Shown in pieces: positions 8,348 through 16,371 of a stretch of DNA of 55,851 nucleotides (position 1 is the stretch's first letter; every line of letters begins with the position of its first letter). A program made the translations under genes and the position numbers. Below the pieces are notes generated by a model. The model saw only the letters and a program-made list of their open reading frames with translations, was not told the origin of the DNA and did no database searches. The DNA comes from Amedibacillus dolichus DSM 3991 (GTDB lineage: Bacteria; Bacillota_I; Bacilli_A; Erysipelotrichales; Erysipelotrichaceae): positions 2,523 through 58,373 of the forward strand of contig NZ_DS483462.1 of assembly GCF_000154285.1 (NCBI RefSeq), written 5' to 3'.

Positions 8348-10252
8348 ATGTTATTTACGACAACAAAGCAACAAGAGGAGCTACGTAAGCAAGTACGTAC
8401 CTTTGCGGAAACCGAAATCAAACCAATCGCATTCATGCTTGATAAGGAGAATCAATTTCCAAGTGAACAAATTGCGAAATTTGCAGACATGGGATTGATG
8501 GGAATTCCTTATCCTAAAGAGTATGGAGGTGCCGGATTAGATGTATTAAGCTATGCAATCGCAGTAGAGGAACTATCACGTGTTGATGGAGGAACCGGTG
8601 TGATTCTCTCTGCCCATGTATCGTTAGGAAGCTATCCGATTTTTGCATTCGGAAATGAGGAACAAAAAAAGAAATATTTGGTACCGTTAGCAAAAGGAGA
8701 AAAAATCGGCGCATTCGGCTTAACGGAGCCCAATGCTGGAAGTGATGCCGGAGGTACGGAAACAACTGCTGTCTTAGAAGGTGATCATTATGTTCTAAAC
8801 GGAAATAAAATCTTTATTACCAATGCCGATAAAGCAGATATTTATGTCGTTTTTGCTTCCACGAACCCGGAATTGGGAACAAAAGGAATTTCTGCATTTA
8901 TTGTTGAAAAAGGCATGGGCGGCTTTACATTTGGTGATCATTATGACAAGATGGGAATTCGTTCATCTTCAACCGCTGAGCTGATTTTCAACGATGTTAG
9001 AGTACCGAAGGAAAACTTGCTTGGAAAAGAAGGAGAAGGCTTTAAAATTGCCATGTCAACCTTGGACGGCGGTCGTATTGGTATTGCTGCACAGGCTTTG
9101 GGAATTGCTCAAGGAGCGTATGAAAATGCACTTGCGTATGCAAAGGAAAGAGAACAATTCGGTAAGCCGATTGCTCAACAGCAAGGGATTGCATTTAAGC
9201 TTGCTGATATGGCAACGAAGCTTCGTTGTGCTCGTATGTTGGTGTATTCAGCTGCTGAGCTTAAGGAGCAGCATGAACCGTATGGTATGGAATCGGCAAT
9301 GGCAAAGCTATATGCCAGTGATATTGCCTTAGAAGTTTGTAATGATGCGTTGCAAATTTTCGGTGGCAGTGGATATTTAAAAGGTATGGACGTAGAGCGT
9401 GCGTATCGCGATGCGAAAATTACAACGATTTATGAAGGGACGAATGAAATTCAACGAGTAGTTATTGCATCTCATCTTATCGGAAAACAACCGAAAAATC
9501 AAAAGGTTGCTAAGAAAAAAGGAACGATAACCGGAGAAAGAAAAAAACAAATCTTTAAAGACGGCGATGCGCAACATAAGGTGCTTGCCTTGGTAGAAGC
9601 ATTGAAAAAAGATGGCTATGATTTTACGGTGGGAATTGATATTGATACACCGGTTGCGAATGCCGAGCGTGTGGTTTCCGTAGGAAAAGGAATCGGAGAA
9701 AAGAAAAATATGAAGCTGATTGAAGAATTGGCGAAACAAGTGGGTGCGGCAATCGGAAGCTCACGTCCGGTTGCGGAAAGCTTACAATATTTGCCAATCA
9801 ATCGCTATGTGGGAATGTCCGGTCAAAAGTTTAACGGGAATTTGTATATCGCATGTGGTATTTCCGGTGCCGGACAGCATTTAAAGGGCATTAAAGATGC
9901 AACAACGATCGTTGCCATCAATAAAAATGCCAATGCGCCTATTTTCAAAAATGCCGATTACGGTATTGTAGGCGATTTGATGGAAATTTTACCACTGTTA
10001 AGCAAAGCACTTGATACCGGAGAAAAGAAACCGGCACCACCGATGAAGAAAATGAAGCGACCGTTTATGAAAAAAGAAGCCCCTTCCTATATGCGTCATG
10101 TATGCAGTGGCTGTGGATATGAATATGATCAAATGCTTGGTGATGTTGAAAATGATATTGCGGCAGGAACTTCGTTTGAAAAGCTTCCGGAAGAATGGGT
10201 TTGTCCGGAATGTGGTGAAGATAAAACGCAGTTCATTGAAACATTAGATTAA
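8348..10252 (+). CDS. Acyl-CoA dehydrogenase / ETF-alpha FAD domain / rubredoxin fusion protein
   Basis: A 634-residue fusion of three redox modules. Residues 1-380 are a complete acyl-CoA dehydrogenase (GAFGLTEPNAGSDAGG, GGSGYLKGMDVERAYRDAK, catalytic Glu363 in IYEGTNEIQ). Residues about 395-555 are the C-terminal FAD-binding domain of electron transfer flavoprotein alpha (GAAIGSSRPVAE, ACGISGAGQHLKGI, INKNANAPIFKNADYGIVGD); the ETF-alpha N-terminal domain and ETF-beta are absent. A Pro/Lys-rich linker (556-580) leads to rubredoxin, with CSGCG and CPECG giving Cys586, 589, 619 and 622 in classical spacing. The expected flow is acyl-CoA to FAD, tethered FAD, then the iron centre. The flavodiiron gene 19 bases downstream is a natural acceptor. 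Domain calls are firm; the electron route and physiological substrate are inferred. Length fits a short-chain (butyryl-CoA-like) dehydrogenase core. Confidence 0.93.
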   Translation: MLFTTTKQQEELRKQVRTFAETEIKPIAFMLDKENQFPSEQIAKFADMGLMGIPYPKEYGGAGLDVLSYAIAVEELSRVDGGTGVILSAHVSLGSYPIFAFGNEEQKKKYLVPLAKGEKIGAFGLTEPNAGSDAGGTETTAVLEGDHYVLNGNKIFITNADKADIYVVFASTNPELGTKGISAFIVEKGMGGFTFGDHYDKMGIRSSSTAELIFNDVRVPKENLLGKEGEGFKIAMSTLDGGRIGIAAQALGIAQGAYENALAYAKEREQFGKPIAQQQGIAFKLADMATKLRCARMLVYSAAELKEQHEPYGMESAMAKLYASDIALEVCNDALQIFGGSGYLKGMDVERAYRDAKITTIYEGTNEIQRVVIASHLIGKQPKNQKVAKKKGTITGERKKQIFKDGDAQHKVLALVEALKKDGYDFTVGIDIDTPVANAERVVSVGKGIGEKKNMKLIEELAKQVGAAIGSSRPVAESLQYLPINRYVGMSGQKFNGNLYIACGISGAGQHLKGIKDATTIVAINKNANAPIFKNADYGIVGDLMEILPLLSKALDTGEKKPAPPMKKMKRPFMKKEAPSYMRHVCSGCGYEYDQMLGDVENDIAAGTSFEKLPEEWVCPECGEDKTQFIETLD

Positions 10253-10271
10253 AATAGGAGGTTATAAAACT

Positions 10272-11477
10272 ATGTATTGTGTAAGAAAAGTTGTTGATGA
10301 TTTATATTGGGTAGGGGGAAATGATCATCGCCTGGCATTGTTTGAAAATATTCACCCCATTCCCCGAGGAGTCTCTTATAATTCCTATTTATTATTAGAT
10401 GAAAAGACCGTACTATTTGATACGGTTGATTGGGAAATATGTCGGCAGTTTATCGAAAATATCGAGCATTTGCTTGATGGTCGTGATCTGGACTATTTAA
10501 TTATCAATCACATGGAGCCCGATCATGGCGCAAGCATTGAAGAAATTTTGCTTCGTTATCCGAATGTTACGATTATTTCAACGGAAAAAAGCTTTCTGTT
10601 GATGCGTCAGTTTGGCTTTTCGATCGACGGACATATTGATGAAGTTAAAGAAGGCGATACGCGAACATTCGGAAAGCATACGATTACATTTGTCGAAGCA
10701 CCTATGGTTCATTGGCCGGAAGCGATGGTTAGCTTTGATGTAACAAATGGTGTCCTCTTTTCTGCCGATGCCTTTGGTAGCTTTGGGGCTTTAGATGGTA
10801 AGCTGTTTAATGATGAGGTGAATTTTGATCGTGATTGGCTAGATGATGCACGCCGTTATTATACCAATATCGTTGGAAAATACGGTCCTCATGTGCAGGC
10901 TTTGCTTAAGAAAGCAAAAACACTTGATATCAAAGTGATTTGCCCGCTGCATGGACCGCTATGGCGCAATGATTTTGCCTATTTGCTTAATAAGTACGAC
11001 CAATGGAGTCGCTATGAGCCGGAAGAAAAAGGGGTTATGATTGCGTATGCCTCTATGTATGGAAATACGGAATCAGCGGCACAGGTGTTAGCTGCTAAGC
11101 TAGTGGAAAAGGGTGTGAAGAATGTTGTTGTTCATGATGTTTCCAATACCCATGTTTCCTATTTGATTGCTGATGCATTCAAATACAGTCATATGGTATT
11201 GGCCTCTGTAACCTATAACTTGGGGATTTATCCAATCATGCATGATTTTTTGATGCACATGAAGGCTTTGAATTTACAAAAGCGCACCATAGGCTTGATT
11301 GAAAACGGCTCTTGGGCACCGAAATCAGGTGCTTTGATGAAACGCTTCTTAGATGAGGAAATGAAGCAGATGAGTGTTTTAAATAGTGAAGTAGCGATGG
11401 TTAGTACATTGAATGATAATAATAAATCTGAAATGGATACCTTTGTAGATAGTATTCTTGATTCTATGGATATGTAG
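10272..11477 (+). CDS. Flavodiiron protein (A-type flavoprotein, FprA family)
   Basis: A 401-residue flavodiiron protein that reduces O2 to water and/or NO to N2O in anaerobes. The N-terminal metallo-beta-lactamase-like domain (1-250) keeps the di-iron ligands: H80, E82 and D84 in NHMEPDHG, H147 in MVHWPE, D166 in SADAFG and H227 in PLHGPLW. The flavodoxin domain (about 253-401) carries the FMN loop ASMYGNTES and a later NGSWAPKSG. It has no fused rubredoxin, so it needs an external donor. The gene immediately upstream ends in a rubredoxin domain and the 19-base gap holds a strong AGGAGG site, so the two proteins are surely co-expressed. A terminator follows. Family assignment is very firm; the preference for O2 or NO is unknown. 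Confidence 0.96.
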   Translation: MYCVRKVVDDLYWVGGNDHRLALFENIHPIPRGVSYNSYLLLDEKTVLFDTVDWEICRQFIENIEHLLDGRDLDYLIINHMEPDHGASIEEILLRYPNVTIISTEKSFLLMRQFGFSIDGHIDEVKEGDTRTFGKHTITFVEAPMVHWPEAMVSFDVTNGVLFSADAFGSFGALDGKLFNDEVNFDRDWLDDARRYYTNIVGKYGPHVQALLKKAKTLDIKVICPLHGPLWRNDFAYLLNKYDQWSRYEPEEKGVMIAYASMYGNTESAAQVLAAKLVEKGVKNVVVHDVSNTHVSYLIADAFKYSHMVLASVTYNLGIYPIMHDFLMHMKALNLQKRTIGLIENGSWAPKSGALMKRFLDEEMKQMSVLNSEVAMVSTLNDNNKSEMDTFVDSILDSMDM

Positions 11478-11553
11478 ATAATAGAACCGATTGAAGAGAA
11501 GTATGCTGTTTTTTGAGTGATTAATAAGTAAGAAGCGGTAGAGCTATAAAAAT

Positions 11554-11602
11554 AGACTATGACAAGTAGAAGTTGGTTTATCTATTGTCATAGTCTTCTT
11601 TT
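11554..11602. terminator. Strong bidirectional terminator
   Basis: A perfect 12-bp stem (AGACTATGACAA and its complement) flanked by A-rich and T-rich ends. It lies between the convergent flavodiiron and feo units and can serve both. Confidence 0.85.
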
Positions 11603-11636
11603 GCATAGAGTTTTTTCTACGAAACGTAATTATTTA

Positions 11637-11789
11637 TCAGCATTTTGATTTGCATGTTTTTTTAGAACATTGTCTTCCATTAGGACAGCCAATACAATTA
11701 TTTCCTTGTTTTTTTGATTTATAAAGATAGAATAAGATAGCACAAACTATGGAAGAAATCAGGAGTATAATTATTAGATTTTCTATCAT
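11637..11789 (-). CDS. FeoB-associated Cys-rich membrane peptide
   Basis: A 50-residue peptide: an N-terminal membrane helix (about 4-23, IILLISSIVCAILFYLY) and a basic Cys-rich tail with CIGCPNGRQC and KKTCKSKC. This is the pattern of the short FeoB-associated Cys-rich membrane proteins found after feoB in many Bacillota. The gene begins 14 bases after the feoB stop, on the same strand. It probably assists ferrous iron uptake, perhaps by handling iron at the membrane, but its mechanism is not settled. The ribosome site is weak (GGTTGGTAAAG), which suggests coupling to feoB translation. Confidence 0.85.
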   Translation of the reverse strand: MIENLIIILLISSIVCAILFYLYKSKKQGNNCIGCPNGRQCSKKTCKSKC

Positions 11790-11803
11790 AACTTTACCAA
11801 CCA

Positions 11804-13804
11804 TTACTTATTGTTTAAGGAATACTCATCTTTTAATTTTTGATTAGTATTTTTTATCAAGATGGAGATTGTAATTATGATGATGCAGACAATTCCCAAT
11901 CCTGCTAATGCTCCGACTAAATTTAATGTTTCCGGAGCAGTCATTAAAGTACCAAGGGTATAAACAAGATAAGCAACGATAAATCCAACACTAAATTGTA
12001 ATCCAATGCCTCCCCATACCCATTTAGAGCTTTTCATTTCTGCGTTCATTGCGCCAATTGCTGCAAAGCACGGAGGTGTATAGAGATTAAACATTAAGTA
12101 AGCAAGTGCTGCTATTTTAGTAATTGCGATAACTCCGGCTACTTCTTCACCAGCTCCTTGCATTAAAACAAGCTCTTCTGTATCAATTAAGTTTTCTAAT
12201 CCGACAAAGCAAACTGCTAAAGTACCAACAACATTTTCTTTTGCGATGAATCCTGTGACTGCAGCTGCTGCAAGTTGCCAACTTAATACACCAACAATTG
12301 GAAATAAGATATAAGCGAAAGGAGAAGCAATAGAGGCAAGAATTGAGGCATCTGCAGTTTCAGCAACTGTTAAGCTCCATGTAAATGTTTGCATAATTTG
12401 TACTGCGGTATTACATAATAAGATAATAGTAGCAGCTTTTACAATGTATGCCCAACCACGATTACACATCGATTTAAATGCTTGCCATAATGAAGGAATT
12501 TTATATTCGGGAAGTTCAATGATAAAGAAAGATTTTCTTGCTTTATATCCTACGATTTTATTGATTAATAGAGCGCCAAAGAAAATAAGAATAATACCTG
12601 TTAAATACATAAGCGTGCTTACCCAGCCTGCGTTATCAAAGAAAGCGCCGGCAAATAAAGAAATTACAGGAATCTTTGCTCCACAAGGCATAAATGGTGC
12701 AAGCATTGCGGTAGCTCTGCGTTCCCTTTCGTTACGTATTGTTCTACTTGCCATAATACCTGGGACAGCGCAACCGATTGTAATAACAAATGGAATGACA
12801 GATTTCCCGGATAATCCTACTTTTTTAAAAATCGGATCTAACACAACCGCAACTCTTGCCATATAACCACAATCTTCAAGAAGCGCGATTAAGAAATACA
12901 TAACCATAACAAGCGGCAAGAATCCAATAACAGCAATCACTCCGCCAATGATACCATCTACAAGCAAGGCAGATAATAGAGGATTTGCATTTGCAATCAG
13001 TGCACCTACCCAACCTTGGAACATTTCCAAATAGCCTACCAACCAATCAGCAATAGGTTTTCCTATCCAAACTTGGGAAATTTCAAAGACGAAATACATA
13101 ACCATTGCAAAAATAGGTATTCCTAACCATTTATTTGTAAGAATGGTATCAATTTTATCATTGATATTTTTCTCTTTTGTTAACATATTACGTTTTTCAA
13201 CCTTTTTAACAATTTCATTTACAAATTTGAATCGTTCTCTGTCTGCTTTTTCAACTTCATTTCTATTTGTTAAATCAATATTCTTTTGATGGTATGGAGC
13301 ATTTTGAGCTTTATTCATCTGTTTTATTGCTGTATGAATTAAGTCATTTAATCCTTCTTTTGATGTGGAAACAGTTTTGATAACCGGACAACCTAATTCC
13401 TTCGATAACAGCTCTACATTTATTTCGGTTTCTTTTTTTACGTTAATATCACTTTTATTTAATGCAACGACCATTGGAATACCTAATTCTAATAATTGTG
13501 TTGTGAAAAATAAACTTCTACTTAAATTGGTTGCATCAACAATATTAATAATGACATCAGGATTTTCACTTTTTACATATGTACTTGTGATACTTTCTTC
13601 ACTAGTAAATGGAGACATTGAATAAGCTCCAGGTAAGTCTACTGCCATTAACTCTTGATTGTTGCTATAAAACTTTTTTATTGCATGTTCTTTCTTTGAA
13701 ACGGTAACTCCAGCCCAATTTCCAACTTTTTCATTACTACCAGTTAAAGCATTATACATCGTAGTTTTTCCTGAATTCGGATTTCCGGTAAGTGCGATTC
13801 TCAT
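11804..13804 (-). CDS. feoB: Ferrous iron transporter B
   Basis: A 666-residue FeoB. The N-terminal G domain (1-165) shows G1 GNPNSGKTTMYN, the G3 region DLPGAYS and G4 NKSD; the GDI-like helical region follows to about 215. The membrane domain (about 228-655) contains the two Gate segments, with conserved stretches such as IPFVITIGCAVPGIMASRT and the FxPCG-like MLAPFMPCGAKIP. It imports Fe2+ across the cytoplasmic membrane. The gene lies 67 bases downstream of feoA on the same strand with a GGGAGG ribosome site. An AGTTA-N8-TAACT dyad between the two genes suggests its own metal-responsive control. Length is slightly below the average for the family but all parts are present. Confidence 0.97.
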   Translation of the reverse strand: MRIALTGNPNSGKTTMYNALTGSNEKVGNWAGVTVSKKEHAIKKFYSNNQELMAVDLPGAYSMSPFTSEESITSTYVKSENPDVIINIVDATNLSRSLFFTTQLLELGIPMVVALNKSDINVKKETEINVELLSKELGCPVIKTVSTSKEGLNDLIHTAIKQMNKAQNAPYHQKNIDLTNRNEVEKADRERFKFVNEIVKKVEKRNMLTKEKNINDKIDTILTNKWLGIPIFAMVMYFVFEISQVWIGKPIADWLVGYLEMFQGWVGALIANANPLLSALLVDGIIGGVIAVIGFLPLVMVMYFLIALLEDCGYMARVAVVLDPIFKKVGLSGKSVIPFVITIGCAVPGIMASRTIRNERERRATAMLAPFMPCGAKIPVISLFAGAFFDNAGWVSTLMYLTGIILIFFGALLINKIVGYKARKSFFIIELPEYKIPSLWQAFKSMCNRGWAYIVKAATIILLCNTAVQIMQTFTWSLTVAETADASILASIASPFAYILFPIVGVLSWQLAAAAVTGFIAKENVVGTLAVCFVGLENLIDTEELVLMQGAGEEVAGVIAITKIAALAYLMFNLYTPPCFAAIGAMNAEMKSSKWVWGGIGLQFSVGFIVAYLVYTLGTLMTAPETLNLVGALAGLGIVCIIIITISILIKNTNQKLKDEYSLNNK

Positions 13805-13830
13805 AGTTATTCCTCCCTATTATCAAAAAA

Positions 13831-13848
13831 AGTTATCTTAAACTAACT
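13831..13848 (-). promoter_or_regulatory. Operator-like dyad between feoA and feoB
   Basis: AGTTA-N8-TAACT, the same arms and spacing as the dyad in the feoA promoter (14106-14123). A shared metal-responsive repressor is the simplest reading. Confidence 0.5.
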
Positions 13849-13871
13849 TAGCGGCTAAAAAAATATGCTGA

Positions 13872-14084
13872 TTACACAACGATTGCATCAGCAAGCTGAA
13901 CGTCAATATTATAGCGGGCGTCTTTAATGGCGACGACATAGCTATCTTTTAAGTGGGAAATAATAGTTATTGCTTCACCACTATAACATCCTAATGAAAA
14001 CAAGAAAGCATTAAGATCATTATCATCAGTTTCAATCTGTTGAATGATATACTCTTGACCTTCAATAGCATCTTTTAATTTCAT
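13872..14084 (-). CDS. feoA: FeoA family protein
   Basis: A 70-residue FeoA, a small SH3-like beta-barrel that is needed for full activity of FeoB at the cytoplasmic face. The fold pattern is typical: MKLKDAIEGQEYIIQQIE, then a turn region (LNAFLFSLGCYSGEAITII) and a final strand region (YNIDVQLADAIVV). It is the first gene of the feo unit. A promoter with an overlapping dyad lies upstream and a GAGGTGAAG ribosome site precedes the ATG. Confidence 0.93.
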   Translation of the reverse strand: MKLKDAIEGQEYIIQQIETDDNDLNAFLFSLGCYSGEAITIISHLKDSYVVAIKDARYNIDVQLADAIVV

Positions 14085-14105
14085 AATGCTTCACCTCACT
14101 CTTTT

Positions 14106-14159
14106 AGTTAGCTCAATCTAACTATATGTATGATATAACTTTAAAATAATATTTGTCAA
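14106..14159 (-). promoter_or_regulatory. feoA promoter with overlapping DtxR-type dyad
   Basis: On the minus strand TTGACA (14154-14159) and TATCAT (14130-14135) are 18 bases apart. Just downstream, covering the expected transcription start, is TAGTTAG-N6-CTAACTA. The TTAG/CTAA arms resemble operators of DtxR/IdeR/MntR-type iron or manganese repressors. The assignment to that family is by resemblance only. Confidence 0.6.
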
Positions 14160-14573
14160 TAATTAAATGCAAATCATTTGAAAAATTTTAATTTTTTTGT
14201 ATAAACAGGTTGTAAGATAACTATATAGTCTATCATCTATGAGTTTACATGGAAAAATAGGATACTGAAATCTAGGAATATCAATTTTATAAATAGAAAT
14301 AAAGAATATATGAGTAAAAAATAGACTGTTTATCAAGGATATTCTTCTAATTAGGTTAGTGAACTATACTGTTAGATTTATTGAGAATGTGATGGAAAAC
14401 GCGAATCAATGCTCATAAGATAAGAGGTAAGTCAAAGGACATATATCTTTTTAAATGGTGTTGATGTCAAAGCTAAGAAAATATGATATGATACAAGTAG
14501 ATAAAATCATAAAGAGAGTATTGTAGTATTCATCTATCATTAGCTATTATAAAATCCTAAAGTAATAAACAGT
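14160..14573. other. Non-coding stretch between feoA and pta
   Basis: About 410 AT-rich bases between divergent units. I find no reading frame with a ribosome site. Near the right end TTGATG (14461) and TATGAT repeats (14482-14492) could supply a promoter for pta, but the spacing is not standard. Confidence 0.4.
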
Positions 14574-14600
14574 AACACCAAGGTGTCGCTGTGTGGTGTT
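14574..14600 (+). promoter_or_regulatory. Hairpin in the pta leader
   Basis: AACACCA and TGGTGTT form a 7-bp stem 45 bases before the pta start. There is no T-run, so it is not a terminator; it may protect the mRNA or mark a small regulatory leader. Confidence 0.35.
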
Positions 14601-14645
14601 TCAACAAATCAGGAGCAGCTTGGAAAATAAATAGGAGGAGCAGAT

Positions 14646-15638
14646 ATGGGAAAGACAAGAATTTTATTTGCGGAAGGCAATGATGAGCGTATGATGGAGG
14701 CGGCAGTTCATTTGCATGAAGAAGGATTTGTAGAACCTGTTTTGTTCGGTGATTACAATCAAATCATGACGATTGCAAAACAAAAAGGTAAGCAGCTGGA
14801 AGGAATCGAAATCATGGATCCGTCAAACATCAGCAATGAGATCAAGGAACAGATGGTTATGGAAATGATTCATTTGCGCAAGGGGAAATGGGATCAGGCA
14901 ATGTGTCGTGAAAAGCTTGAACATGCCAATTATTTTACGACCATGGCTTTGCAGATTGGATTGGTTGATGGCTTATTGGGTGGTTCAACGACAACGACAG
15001 CAGATACTTTACGTCCGGCTTTGCAGTTGATTAAAACCAATCCCACATCGTCTTTAGTATCAAGCTGTTTTTTGATGGTAAAGGACGAGAAGGTGTTTTT
15101 ATTCAGTGATTGTTCCTTAAATATCAATCCAAGTGCTGATGAATTGGTTGATATAACCCTACAAACCGTAGAGAGCGCCAATCAATTGGGCATTGTACCT
15201 AAAGTCGGTATTTTATCATATTCTACACTTGGCTCTGGAAAGGGAGAAAGTGTGGATAAGATGCGTGAGGTAGCCAAACGTTTGAAACGAATGATGCTTG
15301 ACTTTGAGGTGGAAGGAGAAATTCAGGTTGATGCGGCACTATCAAAGGAAACGGCGGCTTTAAAAGCACCTAACAGCACGATAGCGGGAAATATCAATGT
15401 ATTGATTTTTCCATCACTTGATGCAGGAAATATCGGCTATAAGCTAGTTGCCAGATTGGGAGGCTATGAGGCTATCGGCCCGATTGTTCAGGGTTTGAAT
15501 AAACCGGTAAATGATTTGTCGCGTGGCTGTACGAGTGAAGAAGTATATAAGATGGCAAGAATTACGGCGATGCAGGTAAGTGAGCGAAAGCAGCAAAATA
15601 GCGAAGAATCACTGGATAGGCTATCGACAAGAGTGTAG
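14646..15638 (+). CDS. pta: Phosphate acetyltransferase
   Basis: A 330-residue short-form phosphotransacetylase, converting acetyl-CoA and phosphate to acetyl phosphate and CoA for ATP production by acetate kinase. The family signature is continuous: ILFAEGNDERMMEAA at the N-terminus, GLVDGLLGGSTTTTADTLRPAL, FSDCSLNINPSADELVDI, then KVGILSYSTLGSGKG and EIQVDAAL. The C-terminal GPIVQGLNKPVNDLSRGC carries the conserved substrate-binding region. The start at 14646 has a strong AGGAGG site. No acetate kinase gene is adjacent; a terminator follows, so the gene is a single unit. Confidence 0.95.
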   Translation: MGKTRILFAEGNDERMMEAAVHLHEEGFVEPVLFGDYNQIMTIAKQKGKQLEGIEIMDPSNISNEIKEQMVMEMIHLRKGKWDQAMCREKLEHANYFTTMALQIGLVDGLLGGSTTTTADTLRPALQLIKTNPTSSLVSSCFLMVKDEKVFLFSDCSLNINPSADELVDITLQTVESANQLGIVPKVGILSYSTLGSGKGESVDKMREVAKRLKRMMLDFEVEGEIQVDAALSKETAALKAPNSTIAGNINVLIFPSLDAGNIGYKLVARLGGYEAIGPIVQGLNKPVNDLSRGCTSEEVYKMARITAMQVSERKQQNSEESLDRLSTRV

Positions 15639-15653
15639 GATGTAAGGCTAAGA

Positions 15654-15694
15654 ACGGGAACGATCTGTGATGATGCGCAGGTCGTTTCTTTTTG
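15654..15694 (+). terminator. Intrinsic terminator after pta
   Basis: GGAACGATCTG and CAGGTCGTTTC form a stem with one mismatch, followed by TTTTT. Confidence 0.7.
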
Positions 15695-15736
15695 AAATGT
15701 AATGTATTATTTATTAAAAAAAATGTTAAATATATA

Positions 15737-15764
15737 TTGATAAAAAATAAAAATAGGGTATAAT
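15737..15764 (+). promoter_or_regulatory. Promoter of the polyamine operon
   Basis: TTGATA (15737) and TATAAT (15759) with a 16-base spacer, about 55 bases before the TTG start of the regulator gene. An imperfect TTTG/CAAA dyad follows it and may be the regulator's own site. Confidence 0.7.
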
Positions 15765-15819
15765 AAGCATGTTTGATTTTTTAAAACAAATGTTTAGTAT
15801 ATGAAAAGGAGGGAGATTT

Positions 15820-16353
15820 TTGGATATCGGAGCAAAGCTGAAGGCATTGCGTCTTCGTAATGATTTGACATTGGAAGAGGTTGCCTCACGAAGCGAGCTG
15901 ACCAAGGGATTTATATCGCAGGTGGAAAGAAATCTTACCAGTCCCAGCATTTCGACGTTGGAGTATTTGTTGGAGGCACTTGGAACCAATCTCGCGGATT
16001 TCTTTAAAGAGGAGAAGGAGGAACAGATTGTCTTTCAAACACAGGACTTCTTTGAGAGCGTAAAGGACGAATATACGATTGAATGGATCATTCCCAATGC
16101 GCAGAAGAATGAAATGGAGCCGATTCTTTTAACTCTCCACCCACATGAGAAAAGTATGGTTATGGATTGTCATAACGGAGAAGAATTCGGTTATGTATTG
16201 AAGGGAAGCGTGATCCTTGTACGTGGAAACCAAAGACAGGCGGTGCGAGCAAATGAAACCTTCTATTTAGATGGTAAGGTGAGCCATTATTTGGAAAATA
16301 ACACGTCTAGGGACGCCAAGATACTATGGGTTACGACACCCCCTATGTTTTAA
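15820..16353 (+). CDS. XRE-family regulator with cupin domain, likely polyamine-responsive
   Basis: A 177-residue regulator: an N-terminal HTH_3 domain (about 5-60, LKALRLRNDLTLEEVASRSE then SQVERNLTSPSISTLEYLLEALGT) and a C-terminal cupin domain (about 100-175, with GYVLKGSVILVRGNQ and FYLDGKVSHYLEN). This architecture is shared with PuuR and other regulators that sense polyamines or small metabolites. It is the first gene of a five-gene unit with potABCD, 18 bases upstream of potA, so it probably controls polyamine uptake and its own expression. The start is a TTG placed correctly behind AAGGAGGGAG; no ATG fits. Confidence 0.88.
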   Translation: MDIGAKLKALRLRNDLTLEEVASRSELTKGFISQVERNLTSPSISTLEYLLEALGTNLADFFKEEKEEQIVFQTQDFFESVKDEYTIEWIIPNAQKNEMEPILLTLHPHEKSMVMDCHNGEEFGYVLKGSVILVRGNQRQAVRANETFYLDGKVSHYLENNTSRDAKILWVTTPPMF

Positions 16354-16371
16354 AACGGAGGAGCTGTAGGT

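Noticed and set aside
9377-9739. Minus-strand frame of 120 codons inside the acyl-CoA dehydrogenase fusion
   Set aside because: It lies wholly within a well-supported gene on the other strand, with no start signals and poor protein composition.
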